The position numbers and the translations under genes are program-made. A stretch of DNA of 64,000 bases from Streptomyces sp. NBC_01353. GTDB lineage: Bacteria > Actinomycetota > Actinomycetes > Streptomycetales > Streptomycetaceae. Of this stretch, positions 56,916 through 64,000 are shown in pieces (position 1 is the first letter of the stretch; the number at the start of each line of letters is the position of its first letter). Location: the NCBI RefSeq assembly GCF_036237275.1, contig NZ_CP108352.1:5642001-5706000 (forward strand). Direction: 5' to 3'. The notes under the pieces were generated by a model, which did no database searches, had not been told where the DNA came from, and worked only from the letters and a program-made list of their open reading frames with translations.

Positions 56916-57428
56916 TCACACGACCGTGGTCGCCAGGAGCTTGCGCAGCAGGCCCGCCAGTTGCTCCGACTCCTCGGGCGTGAGGGCGGCCTCCAGGGCC
57001 TCCCGCTGCTGGGCGAGCCCGGCGCCCACCGCCTGGTCCACCAGCTCGCGGCCCCGCTCGCTGAGCGTCACCCGCAGCCCGCGCCGGTCGTTGGGGTCGG
57101 GGCTGCGGCTGAGCAGCCCGGCCTTCTCCAGCTTGTCGAGCCGGCCCGTCATCCCGCCGGTGGTGATCATCAGCGTTGCGGTGAGCTCGCGGGGCGAGAG
57201 CGTGTAGGGCTCGCCCGAGCGGCGCAGGGTCGCCAGCACGTCGAACTCCCCGAGCGCCATCCCATAGGGCGAGTACGCCTTGTCGACGCGGCCGCGCATC
57301 GCGGCGGCCAGCCGATAGATCCGCCCGAAGACGGCCATCGGCACCGTGTCCAGGTCGGGGCGGACGGCCGCCCACTGGTCGGTGATGGCGTCGACGGCGT
57401 CGTGGGCGGGGGATTCGGTGCTGTCCAT
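56916..57428 (-). CDS. MarR-family transcriptional regulator
   Basis: A 170-residue winged-helix protein. The DNA-binding domain is residues ~55-120: LGEFDVLATLRRSGEPYTLSPRELTATLMITTGGMTGRLDKLEKAGLL (in parts), with the wing RSPDPNDRRGLRVTLSERG, both typical of MarR. The flanking helices dimerise. Divergent from an EamA transporter at 57595; the intergenic palindrome at 57513-57564 is its likely operator, so it probably represses the transporter and itself. ATG 57428, AGGAGA about 10 nt upstream. Ligand unknown. Confidence 0.92.
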   Translation of the reverse strand: MDSTESPAHDAVDAITDQWAAVRPDLDTVPMAVFGRIYRLAAAMRGRVDKAYSPYGMALGEFDVLATLRRSGEPYTLSPRELTATLMITTGGMTGRLDKLEKAGLLSRSPDPNDRRGLRVTLSERGRELVDQAVGAGLAQQREALEAALTPEESEQLAGLLRKLLATTVV

Positions 57429-57512
57429 GGCGGCAGTCTCCTGATCGATCGACTCGACGGCAAGTAAGTCACTGGGCGGTAAGCCACTCACGAGAGAGAA
57501 GCTTATTCCGAA

Positions 57513-57564
57513 GTGGCTTGCAAATAAGTAGCTTAGAGCTAAGCTGCTTATCGCCAAGCCACTC
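57513..57564. promoter_or_regulatory. 52-bp concentric palindrome, MarR operator
   Basis: Three nested inverted repeats share one centre at 57538.5: outer AGTGGCTTG (57513-57521) with 57556-57564; middle ATAAG/CTTAT; inner AGCTTAG (57531-57537)/CTAAGCT (57540-57546). The surrounding AAGYCACT elements repeat near 57463-57490. AT-rich compared with neighbours. It overlaps the EamA promoter region and lies 85 nt upstream of marR. Strong candidate operator, possibly for two MarR dimers. Confidence 0.75.
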
Positions 57565-57594
57565 GGACCCACTCCGAACCAGGGGGGACCTGCC

Positions 57595-58542
57595 ATGTCC
57601 CGCAAGGCCGCCGTCATCGCCCTCACCGCGCTCGCCCCGATCTCCTGGGGCTCCACCTACTTCGTCACCACGGAGTTCCTGCCGCCCGACCGGCCGCTCT
57701 TCACCGGTCTGATGCGCGCGCTCCCCGCGGGGCTGCTGCTGCTCGCCGTCACCCGCAAGCTGCCGCAGGGCGCCTGGTGGTGGAAGTCCGCGGTCCTGGG
57801 GGCCCTCAACATCGGCGCCTTCTTCCCGCTGCTCTTCCTCGCCGCGTACCGGCTGCCCGGCGGCGTCGCGGCCGTCGTCGGCTCGGTCGGCCCGCTCTTC
57901 GTCGTCGGTCTGGCCGCCCTCTTCCTGGGCGACCGGCCCACCGTGCGGTCCCTGCTCACCGCGATCGCCGCCGCCTTCGGTGTCAGCCTCGTCGTTCTGA
58001 AGGCGGGTGCGGCCCTGGATCTCGTCGGCGTGGTCGCCGGTCTGCTCTCCGCCCTGTCGATGTCGGCCGGCACCGTCTTCACCAAGCGCTGGGGGAGGCC
58101 TGAGGGGGTGGGCGCGCTCGCCCTGACCGGCTGGCAGCTCACCGCCGGCGGCCTGATCATCCTGCCGATCGCCTTCCTGATCGAGGGTGCCCCGCCGGCC
58201 CTCGACTCCGCCAACCTGCTCGGCTACGCCTACCTCGCCTTCGGCAACACCGCGATCTCGTACTTCCTCTGGTTCCGCGGGATCGGGCAGCTGAGCGCCT
58301 CCTCCGTGACCCTCCTCGGCCCGCTCTCGCCGATCAGTGCTGCTGTCATCGGCTGGGCGGCGCTCGGGCAGGCGCTGGGCCCGGTCCAGCTCGCCGGAAT
58401 GGCGATCGCCTTCGGCGCCACCCTGGTCGCCCAGCTGAACCCGCGCACCCTCGTCGCGAAGAAGACCGGATCGTTCAGTTCAGCTGAAAGGAACGGTCAG
58501 GAACTTTCGATGGACCTGGAGGTTTCTTCGGTGCGACGGTAG
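57595..58542 (+). CDS. EamA-family drug/metabolite transporter (MarR-linked)
   Basis: A 315-residue transporter with ten membrane helices in two EamA repeats: SWGSTYFVTTEFLPPDRPLFTGLMRALPAGLLLL, LNIGAFFPLLFLAAYRLPGGVAAVVGSVGPL and FGNTAISYFLWFRGIGQLSASSVTLLGPLSP (in parts). Exports an amino-acid-like or other small solute; substrate unknown. GGGGGGAC ribosome site before the ATG. Divergent from marR. Its last ~27 codons (KKTGSFSSAERNGQELS...) run through a regulatory module of the next gene, so the tail is probably incidental and not conserved. Confidence 0.9.
   Translation: MSRKAAVIALTALAPISWGSTYFVTTEFLPPDRPLFTGLMRALPAGLLLLAVTRKLPQGAWWWKSAVLGALNIGAFFPLLFLAAYRLPGGVAAVVGSVGPLFVVGLAALFLGDRPTVRSLLTAIAAAFGVSLVVLKAGAALDLVGVVAGLLSALSMSAGTVFTKRWGRPEGVGALALTGWQLTAGGLIILPIAFLIEGAPPALDSANLLGYAYLAFGNTAISYFLWFRGIGQLSASSVTLLGPLSPISAAVIGWAALGQALGPVQLAGMAIAFGATLVAQLNPRTLVAKKTGSFSSAERNGQELSMDLEVSSVRR
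58474..58516. promoter_or_regulatory. LysR-type promoter module, copy 1 (inside the end of the first EamA gene)
   Basis: TTCAG-TTCAG-CTGAA at 58474-58488 (a T-N11-A palindrome as favoured by LysR regulators; its core TTCAGCTGAA is itself perfectly palindromic) is followed after 13 nt by AACTTTCGATGGACC (58502-58516). The same module occurs at 60480-60522 with identical spacing, ahead of the allantoicase gene. Controls the EamA gene at 58568. Confidence 0.7.
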
Positions 58543-58567
58543 AGCCTCACCGAACGAAAGGATCACC

Positions 58568-59512
58568 GTGACGCTTCTGGACCATGACCGCACCGAACCG
58601 AGAACGACGGACGAGCCGGCACCCGCGAAGAACCTCGCGCGGGGGGCCGGGCTCGGCGTTCTCCTCGCACTCGTCGCCACGGTCGTCTGGTCCGGCAGCT
58701 TCGTCGCCACCCGGGACATGGCCGACTCCGTCCCGCCGGTCCAGGCCGTCTTCTGGCGCTGGGTCATCGCCCTCGTCGCCGTCGCCCCCCTCGCGGCCCG
58801 GCAGGCATGGCGGCAACGGCACCTGATCCGCCGCCACTTCGGCTACGTCGCCCTGGCCTCGCTGTTCGGCGTCGCTCTCTACAACACCCTCGTGCACCAG
58901 GCCGGACTGACCACCTCTGCCTCCAACATGGGCATGATCATGACCGCCTCCCCGGTGATCATGGCGCTCTACTCTCGCCTGGGCGGCGAACGCCTCGGCG
59001 CCCGCCGCACCTTCGGGATGCTCCTCGCCGCGCTCGGTGTGCTGCTCCTCGTCGGCAAGGGCTCCCTCGCCGTCGACTTCGCCGCGGGCGACCTGTGGAT
59101 GTTCGCGGCCGCCCTGTCCTTCGCCTCGTACAGTGCCCTGCTCAAGCGCAAGCCCACCGAGATCGGAGCCCTGGCCTTCCTCTTCACGACCTTCGTGCTC
59201 GGTGCCCTGATGCTGCTCCCCGCCTACGGCGTCAGCCTCGCCGTCCAGGGCGGCTTCGACCCCGCCTTCGGCGCTGTCGGACCGCTGCTCTACGTCGGTG
59301 TCTTCTCCTCCGCCGTCGCCTTCTTCGCCTGGAACAAGGCCATCGCCCTCATCGGTGCGGCCCGTGCCGGAGTCGTCTACTACCTCCAGCCCGTCTGCGT
59401 GGCTCTGCTCTCGTACGCCCTGCTCGGCGAGGAACTGGGGCTCGTGGGCGGCGCGTGCATGGCACTCATCCTGGGCGGCGTGGCGCTGGCCAGCGCGCGG
59501 CCCCGTGCGTGA
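58568..59512 (+). CDS. EamA-family transporter, second (LysR-linked)
   Basis: A 314-residue ten-helix EamA transporter: GVLLALVATVVWSGSFVATRDMADSVPPVQAVFWRW, LASLFGVALYNTLVHQAG and FSSAVAFFAWNKAIALIGAARAGVVYYLQPV (in parts). Longer N-terminal tail (HDRTEPRTTDEPAPAK) is polar. GTG at 58568, AAAGGATCACC before. Same strand as the first EamA gene but with its own LysR-type module in front. Upstream of lysR and allantoicase and probably co-controlled, so a purine-derivative or nitrogen compound is a possible substrate (inference). Confidence 0.9.
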   Translation: MTLLDHDRTEPRTTDEPAPAKNLARGAGLGVLLALVATVVWSGSFVATRDMADSVPPVQAVFWRWVIALVAVAPLAARQAWRQRHLIRRHFGYVALASLFGVALYNTLVHQAGLTTSASNMGMIMTASPVIMALYSRLGGERLGARRTFGMLLAALGVLLLVGKGSLAVDFAAGDLWMFAAALSFASYSALLKRKPTEIGALAFLFTTFVLGALMLLPAYGVSLAVQGGFDPAFGAVGPLLYVGVFSSAVAFFAWNKAIALIGAARAGVVYYLQPVCVALLSYALLGEELGLVGGACMALILGGVALASARPRA

Positions 59513-59534
59513 GCGGTCCGCCCGTGGCCCCCGG

Positions 59535-59540
59535 TAGGTT
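59535..59540 (+). promoter_or_regulatory. -10 element for a leaderless lysR transcript
   Basis: TAGGTT at 59535-59540 ends 7 nt before the ATG at 59548, with no ribosome site in between. This is the standard -10 position for leaderless mRNAs in Streptomyces. Confidence 0.5.
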
Positions 59541-59547
59541 GCGCCCC

Positions 59548-60468
59548 ATGACCGAGTGGGACATCAAGAAGCTGCAGATCCTTCGCACCCTCCGCGATCG
59601 CGGCACCGTCACCGCGACCGCGGAGACGCTGCTCATGACCCCCTCGGCCGTCTCCCAACAACTCACCAACCTCGCCAAACAGCTCGGTGTCCCGCTCCTC
59701 GAGGCGCAGGGGCGGCGGGTCCGGCTCACCGACGCCGCGCATCTCGTGCTCCGTCATGCCGAGGTGGTCTTCGCCCAACTGGAGCGCGCCGACGCCGAGC
59801 TGGACGGCTATCTGCGGGGCGAGGTCGGGCAGGTGCGGGTGGCGGCGTTCTCGACGGCCGTACCCGCGCTCGTGGTCCCCGCCGTGCAGCAGCTGCGCAC
59901 CGCGCACCCCGGACTCGACGTCCGCATCCGCGAGGCCGAGGCCTCCGAGGCGTACGAACTGCTCGGCGCCGGCGAGGTCGACCTGGCGCTCTCGCTCGCC
60001 GCGCACGCCCCCTCCGTCCGCGACCCCAAGTTCAGCCGCGTCCCGTTCCTCGCCGACCCGCTCGACGTCGCCCTGCCCGCCGGGCACCCGCTCGCGGACG
60101 CGCCCGGGCTGCGGCTCGCCGACCTCTCCGCCGAGCCCTGGATCTTCGGCGGCTCTGGCCCCTGGTCCGAGATCACCACCGCCGCCTGCGAGGCCGCCGG
60201 ATTCGTGCCCGAACAGGCCCACAGTGCCGCCGGCTGGACCGCGATCCTCGCCATGGTCGAAGCGGGCATGGGCGTCGCCCTGGTGCCCCGGATGGCCTCC
60301 GCGGAGCGTCGCGCCGGAGTCGTCATGCGGGTCCTCTCCGCCGACCAGCCGCGCCGCCATGTCGTCGCGGCCGTACGGCGCGGGGCCGAGGAGGGCATCG
60401 CGGTGGCGCGGGTGCTCGGCGCGCTCCGCCAGGCGGCCGCCCAGCGCGAGACCGTTCAGCAGAACTGA
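59548..60468 (+). CDS. LysR-family transcriptional regulator
   Basis: A 306-residue LysR regulator: N-terminal helix-turn-helix WDIKKLQILRTLRDRGTVTATAETLLMTPSAVSQQLTNLAKQLGVPLLEAQGRRV (in parts) and C-terminal periplasmic-binding-type effector domain with VRVAAFSTAVPALVVPAVQ, EVDLALSLA, DVALPAGHPLAD and GMGVALVPRMA. Same direction between the second EamA and allantoicase genes. Two modules with TTCAG-N5-CTGAA precede those genes, and a third related site overlaps this gene's stop, so it is the natural candidate to bind them. Start ATG 59548, probably leaderless. Confidence 0.92.
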   Translation: MTEWDIKKLQILRTLRDRGTVTATAETLLMTPSAVSQQLTNLAKQLGVPLLEAQGRRVRLTDAAHLVLRHAEVVFAQLERADAELDGYLRGEVGQVRVAAFSTAVPALVVPAVQQLRTAHPGLDVRIREAEASEAYELLGAGEVDLALSLAAHAPSVRDPKFSRVPFLADPLDVALPAGHPLADAPGLRLADLSAEPWIFGGSGPWSEITTAACEAAGFVPEQAHSAAGWTAILAMVEAGMGVALVPRMASAERRAGVVMRVLSADQPRRHVVAAVRRGAEEGIAVARVLGALRQAAAQRETVQQN

Positions 60469-60522
60469 CTGCGACATTGTTCAGCAGAGCTGAAAATACC
60501 TGTCGAAAACATTCGATGGACC
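60455..60522. promoter_or_regulatory. LysR-type promoter module, copy 2 (before allantoicase)
   Basis: TTCAG-CAGAG-CTGAA at 60480-60494 and, after 13 nt, AACATTCGATGGACC at 60508-60522 repeat the layout seen at 58474-58516. A third related palindrome, TTCAG-CAGAA-CTGAC, lies at 60455-60469, across the lysR stop. Similarity without gaps continues for about 70 nt downstream of 60480. Controls the gene at 60553. Confidence 0.7.
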
Positions 60523-60552
60523 CACCAGGTCCTCGGGGCGCACAGTCGACGC

Positions 60553-61686
60553 ATGACCTTCGAGACGAGCCAGGACCAGGACCCGCACGCCAACGACGCC
60601 GCCCCCTACGGAGGAGGCGACCCGTACGCCGACTACCGCACCGGTGACTTCCCGTTCACCGAGCTCGTCGACCTGGCCGACCGCCGTCTCGGCGCCGGCG
60701 TCGTCGCCGCCAACGACGAGTTCTTCGCCGAGCGCGAGAACCTCCTCGTCCGCGAGCGCGCCGTCTTCGACCCGGAGCACTTCGGCCACAAGGGCAAGAT
60801 CATGGACGGCTGGGAGACCCGCCGCCGCCGTGGTGCCGACGCCGAGAACGTCTTCCCCGCGCCCGAGGACCACGACTGGGCCATCGTCCGCCTCGGCGCC
60901 CCCGGCGTCATCCGCGGCATCATCGTCGACACCGCCCACTTCCGCGGCAACTACCCGCAGCGGGTGTCCATCCAGGCCACCGCCGTGGAGGGCACGCCCA
61001 GCCCCGAGCAGCTCCTCGCCGACGACGTGAAGTGGGAGGAGATCGTCCCGCCCACCCCCGTCCGCGGCCACGCCGCCAACGGCTTCCAGATCGACGTCGA
61101 GCGCCGCTTCACCCATCTGCGTCTGTGCCAGCACCCCGACGGCGGCATCGCCCGGCTGCGCGTCCACGGCGAGGTCGTGCCCGACCCCGAGTGGCTGGAG
61201 CTCCTCGGCACCCTCGACCTGATCTCCGTACTCAACGGAGGCGTGTACGAGGACGCTTCGGACAAGTTCTACTCCTCGCCGACCCAGATCATCCTGCCCG
61301 GCACCTCCCGCAAGATGGACGACGGCTGGGAGAACCGCCGCCGCCGGGTCCGCGGCACCAACGACTGGGTCCGCTTCCGGCTCGCCGCCCAGGGCGTCGT
61401 ACGCGCCGTCGAGATCGACACCGCCTACCTCAAGGGCAACTCCGCCGGCTGGATCGCGCTCCAGGGCCGCAACGGCGAGACGGGCGAATGGTTCGAGATC
61501 ATCCCCCGGACCAAGCTGCAGCCCGACACCCTGCACCGCTTCAAGCTCCCCGCGCAGGCCGTCGTCACCCACGTCCGCCTCGACGCCTTCCCCGACGGCG
61601 GCGTCGCCCGGATGCGGCTGCACGGGGCGCTCACCGAGCAGGGCGCGGCCGACCTGCGCACCCGTTACGCGGCGCTCGGAGGCTGA
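60553..61686 (+). CDS. alc: allantoicase
   Basis: A 377-residue allantoicase with the two tandem allantoicase domains (about 30-195 and 215-370). The repeats align: KIMDGWETRRRR/KMDDGWENRRRR, DWAIVRLGAPGVIRGIIVDTAHFRGN/DWVRFRLAAQGVVRAVEIDTAYLKGN (in parts) and HLRLCQHPDGGIARLRVHG/HVRLDAFPDGGVARMRLHG. The enzyme hydrolyses allantoate to ureidoglycolate and urea in purine breakdown. No other allantoin genes are adjacent, so it is an isolated allantoicase. Controlled by the LysR-type module at 60455-60522. ATG 60553 has no clear ribosome site. Confidence 0.94.
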   Translation: MTFETSQDQDPHANDAAPYGGGDPYADYRTGDFPFTELVDLADRRLGAGVVAANDEFFAERENLLVRERAVFDPEHFGHKGKIMDGWETRRRRGADAENVFPAPEDHDWAIVRLGAPGVIRGIIVDTAHFRGNYPQRVSIQATAVEGTPSPEQLLADDVKWEEIVPPTPVRGHAANGFQIDVERRFTHLRLCQHPDGGIARLRVHGEVVPDPEWLELLGTLDLISVLNGGVYEDASDKFYSSPTQIILPGTSRKMDDGWENRRRRVRGTNDWVRFRLAAQGVVRAVEIDTAYLKGNSAGWIALQGRNGETGEWFEIIPRTKLQPDTLHRFKLPAQAVVTHVRLDAFPDGGVARMRLHGALTEQGAADLRTRYAALGG

Positions 61687-61746
61687 CACGCTTCCGCCCG
61701 GCGGGCGGCCGCGCGCCGACGCCCGCCCGCCGAGCGGACTCAAACA

Positions 61747-61786
61747 GACGAAGGGGCACCTCCGTGGGGGAGGGTGCCCCTTCGTC
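61747..61786. terminator. bidirectional terminator between allantoicase and pepN
   Basis: GACGAAGGGGCACC (61747-61760) pairs perfectly with 61773-61786, 14 bp, 12-nt loop. It lies 60 nt past the allantoicase stop and 16 nt past the minus-strand pepN stop. Confidence 0.9.
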
Positions 61787-61802
61787 GTTCACTCCGTGAC
61801 CG

Positions 61803-64000
61803 TTACGCGGCGGCCGCGTCCGCGGCCTGCGCCTTCAGGGCGCGCTCCACGCCCGCACGGCACTCCGTCACCAGACGCCGCAGCGCCGGAGCCGGGTCGT
61901 TCGCCGCGATCCAGGCGTCCGTGGCGTCCAGGGTCTCCTGCGAGACCTGGATCGTCGGGTAGAGCCCGACCACGATCTGCTGGATGATCTCGTGGCTGCG
62001 GGTCTCGGAGATGCCCTTGATCGAGGCGAAGTACTTCGCCGTGTACGGAGCGAGCAGCTCACGCTGGTCGGTCTGCACGAAGCCCCCGATCACCGCCTCC
62101 TGCACGGCGTTCGCCAGCTTGTCGGACTCCACGACCGACGCCCAGGCCTCCGCCTTCGCCGCCTCCGTCGGACGCGCCGACCGCGCGGTCGCCGCATGGC
62201 GCTCGCCCGCCGCGGTCTTGTCCCGCGCCAGCTCGGCCGCGATCTCCGGCTCGTCGAAACGCCCCGTCGCGGCGAGCCGCTGCACGAACGCCCAGCGCAG
62301 CTCGGTGTCCACGGCCAGACCCTCGATGACCACGCTGCCGTCGAGGAGACCGGCGAGCACGTCCAGCTCCGCGTCCGTGCGGGCGGTCGCGGCGAACGCC
62401 CGCGCCCACGCCAGCTGGTGGTCGCTCGCCGGCTCCGCCGCCCGCAGCTGCTCCTGCGCCGCCTGCGTCCATCGCGCCAGACCCGTCGCCCGCCACTCCG
62501 GCGCCGCGTACAGGTCGAGGGCGGCCTTCACCTGGCCCTGCAGCGACTGCACCATGCCGATGTCGCTCTCCTTGGTGATACCGGAGAGGACGAGGTCCAG
62601 ATAGTCGCGGGTGGCCAGCTCGCCGTCCCGCGTCATGTCCCAGGCCGAGGCCCAGCACAGCGCGCGCGGCAGCGACTCGGCGAAGTCCCCGAGGTGCGCG
62701 GTCACGTTCTTCAGCGACACCTCGTCGAGGCGGACCTTGGCGTACGACAGGTCGTCGTCGTTGAGCAGCACGACCGCCGGACGCGCCTTGCCCGCCAGCT
62801 GCGGTACGGCGGTCAGTTCGGCCGCCTCGACGTCCAGCTCGACCCGGTCGGTGCGGACCAGCTTGCCCGCCGCGTCCAGGTCGTAGAAGCCGATCGCGAT
62901 CCGGTGCGGACGCAGCGTCGACTCGCCCTTGGCGCCGGCGGGCAGCGCCGGGGCCTCCTGCTTGACGGCGAAGGAGGTGATGACACCGTTCTCGTCGGTC
63001 TCGATCTCCGGACGCAGGATGTTGATGCCGGCCGTCTCCAGCCACAGCTTCGACCAGGCCTTCAGATCACGCCCGGAGGTCTCCTCCAGCGCGCCGAGCA
63101 GGTCCGACAGACGTGTGTTCCCGAAGGCGTGCGCCTTGAAGTACGCCTGCACGCCCTTGAAGAACTCGTCCTGGCCGACGTACGCCACCAGCTGCTTCAG
63201 GACCGAGGCGCCCTTGGCGTAGGTGATGCCGTCGAAGTTGACCAGCACGTCCTCGAGATCGTTGATCTCGGCCATGATCGGGTGCGTGGACGGCAGCTGG
63301 TCCTGGCGGTACGCCCAGGTCTTCTCCGCGTTGGCGAAGGTCGTCCAGGCGTTCGGCCAGCGGGTGCCCTCCACGGAGGCCTGGCAGGCGACCGAGGTGA
63401 AGGTCGCGAACGACTCGTTCAGCCACAGGTCGTTCCACCACTCCATGGTGACCAGGTCGCCGAACCACATGTGCGCGAGCTCGTGCAGGATCGTCTCGGC
63501 CCGGCGCTCGTACGCCGCGTCCGTCACCTTCGAGCGGAAGACGTACTGGTCGCGGATGGTCACCGCGCCCGCGTTCTCCATCGCGCCCGCGTTGAACTCC
63601 GGGACGAAGAGCTGGTCGTACTTGGCGAAGGGGTAGTCGTACGCGAACTTCTCCTGGAACCAGTCGAAGCCCTGGCGCGTGACGTCGAAGATGTGGTCCG
63701 AGTCGAGGAACTCGGCCAGCGACGGACGGCAGTAGATGCCGAGCGGGACGGTCTGCCCGTCCTTCTCGTAGGAGGAGTGCACCGAGTGGTACGGGCCCAC
63801 GATCAGCGCGGTGATGTACGTCGAGATCCGCGGGGTGGGGTCGAAGACCCACACGTCGTCCTTGGGCTCCGGCGTCGGCGAGTTGGAGATCACCGTCCAG
63901 CCGCTCGGTGCCTTCACGGTGAACTGGAAGGTCGCCTTCAGATCCGGCTGCTCGAAGGAGGCGAAGACGCGGCGGGCGTCCGGCACCTCGAACTGGGTGT
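61803..64000 (-). CDS. pepN: aminopeptidase N (M1 family), N-terminus outside window
   Basis: The C-terminal ~730 residues of an M1 zinc aminopeptidase, which removes N-terminal residues from peptides in the cytoplasm. The exopeptidase motif is GAMENAGAVTIRD; the zinc site is HELAHMWFGDLVTMEWWNDLWLNE (HExxH plus distal Glu in NESFA; in parts). The start of the protein lies beyond 64000; full Streptomyces PepN is about 850 residues. The last part is the helical C-terminal domain (ERAP1-like). The stop follows a strong hairpin on the minus strand. Confidence 0.95.
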   Translation of the reverse strand, partial: TQFEVPDARRVFASFEQPDLKATFQFTVKAPSGWTVISNSPTPEPKDDVWVFDPTPRISTYITALIVGPYHSVHSSYEKDGQTVPLGIYCRPSLAEFLDSDHIFDVTRQGFDWFQEKFAYDYPFAKYDQLFVPEFNAGAMENAGAVTIRDQYVFRSKVTDAAYERRAETILHELAHMWFGDLVTMEWWNDLWLNESFATFTSVACQASVEGTRWPNAWTTFANAEKTWAYRQDQLPSTHPIMAEINDLEDVLVNFDGITYAKGASVLKQLVAYVGQDEFFKGVQAYFKAHAFGNTRLSDLLGALEETSGRDLKAWSKLWLETAGINILRPEIETDENGVITSFAVKQEAPALPAGAKGESTLRPHRIAIGFYDLDAAGKLVRTDRVELDVEAAELTAVPQLAGKARPAVVLLNDDDLSYAKVRLDEVSLKNVTAHLGDFAESLPRALCWASAWDMTRDGELATRDYLDLVLSGITKESDIGMVQSLQGQVKAALDLYAAPEWRATGLARWTQAAQEQLRAAEPASDHQLAWARAFAATARTDAELDVLAGLLDGSVVIEGLAVDTELRWAFVQRLAATGRFDEPEIAAELARDKTAAGERHAATARSARPTEAAKAEAWASVVESDKLANAVQEAVIGGFVQTDQRELLAPYTAKYFASIKGISETRSHEIIQQIVVGLYPTIQVSQETLDATDAWIAANDPAPALRRLVTECRAGVERALKAQAADAAAA

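Noticed and set aside
1-64000. CRISPR array, prophage or plasmid backbone
   Set aside because: No spaced identical repeats of CRISPR type, no phage structural or replication genes found anywhere in the window.

Overview
The window is chromosomal DNA from an actinomycete, almost certainly Streptomyces. It has very high GC with strong third-position bias, many GTG and TTG starts with GTGA/ATGA overlaps, a dynamin-like pair next to an SSB, a sortase substrate with an LAXTG-type signal, a csn (chitosan oligosaccharide) operon with its palindromic operator, and a PknG-type kinase operon. From memory the gene content resembles the S. coelicolor stretch from pepN through csnR-K to dynAB. It reads as core or semi-core chromosome. 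No prophage, CRISPR array or biosynthetic cluster is visible.

Layout, left to right. 1-4.7 kb: cut-off acyl-CoA ligase, GNAT acetyltransferase, quinone oxidoreductase, a repeat-rich gap, and a GAF/PucR-type regulator. 4.8-6.1 kb: a lone IS701-like transposase gene, then a 12-nt minisatellite running into the 3' end of an LLM flavin oxidoreductase. 7.9-11.2 kb: DsbA-family protein, a fluoride-export cluster (CrcB, DUF190, 25-codon bridging ORF, CrcB), an FMN hydroxyacid oxidase and tRNA-Arg(UCU). 11.5-15.7 kb: dynA-dynB and ssbB. 15.9-20.4 kb: thioester/LAETG surface protein, ettA, a hotdog thioesterase and an unknown gene. 20.4-29.1 kb: a TetR/membrane pair and a three-gene FtsX-type ABC operon. 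29.2-30.7 kb: truncated hemoglobin and a PCMT-like methyltransferase.

30.7-41.2 kb is the most interesting block: one minus-strand operon encoding a GlnX-like membrane sensor, GlnH-like binding protein, coiled-coil protein, PknG-like kinase, PP2C phosphatase, vWA protein and FHA protein. This is a complete signalling circuit (sensor, kinase, phosphatase, phosphothreonine reader). Kinase, phosphatase and FHA protein each carry paired zinc ribbons. 41.4-48.4 kb: csnR-csnE-csnF-csnG-csnH-csnK with its operator.

48.5-49.1 kb is a small gene graveyard: a frameshifted membrane protein and a frameshifted 3' remnant of a PIN (VapC-like) toxin. 49.2-56.9 kb: MscS channel, HNH nuclease, secreted GH84 hexosaminidase, a PLTSEP-repeat mini-protein, malQ and a small membrane protein. 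56.9-61.7 kb: MarR and EamA genes separated by a 52-bp concentric palindrome, then EamA, LysR and allantoicase. The promoters of the second EamA gene and of allantoicase share one ungapped module that probably binds the LysR. 61.8-64 kb: pepN, cut by the window edge.
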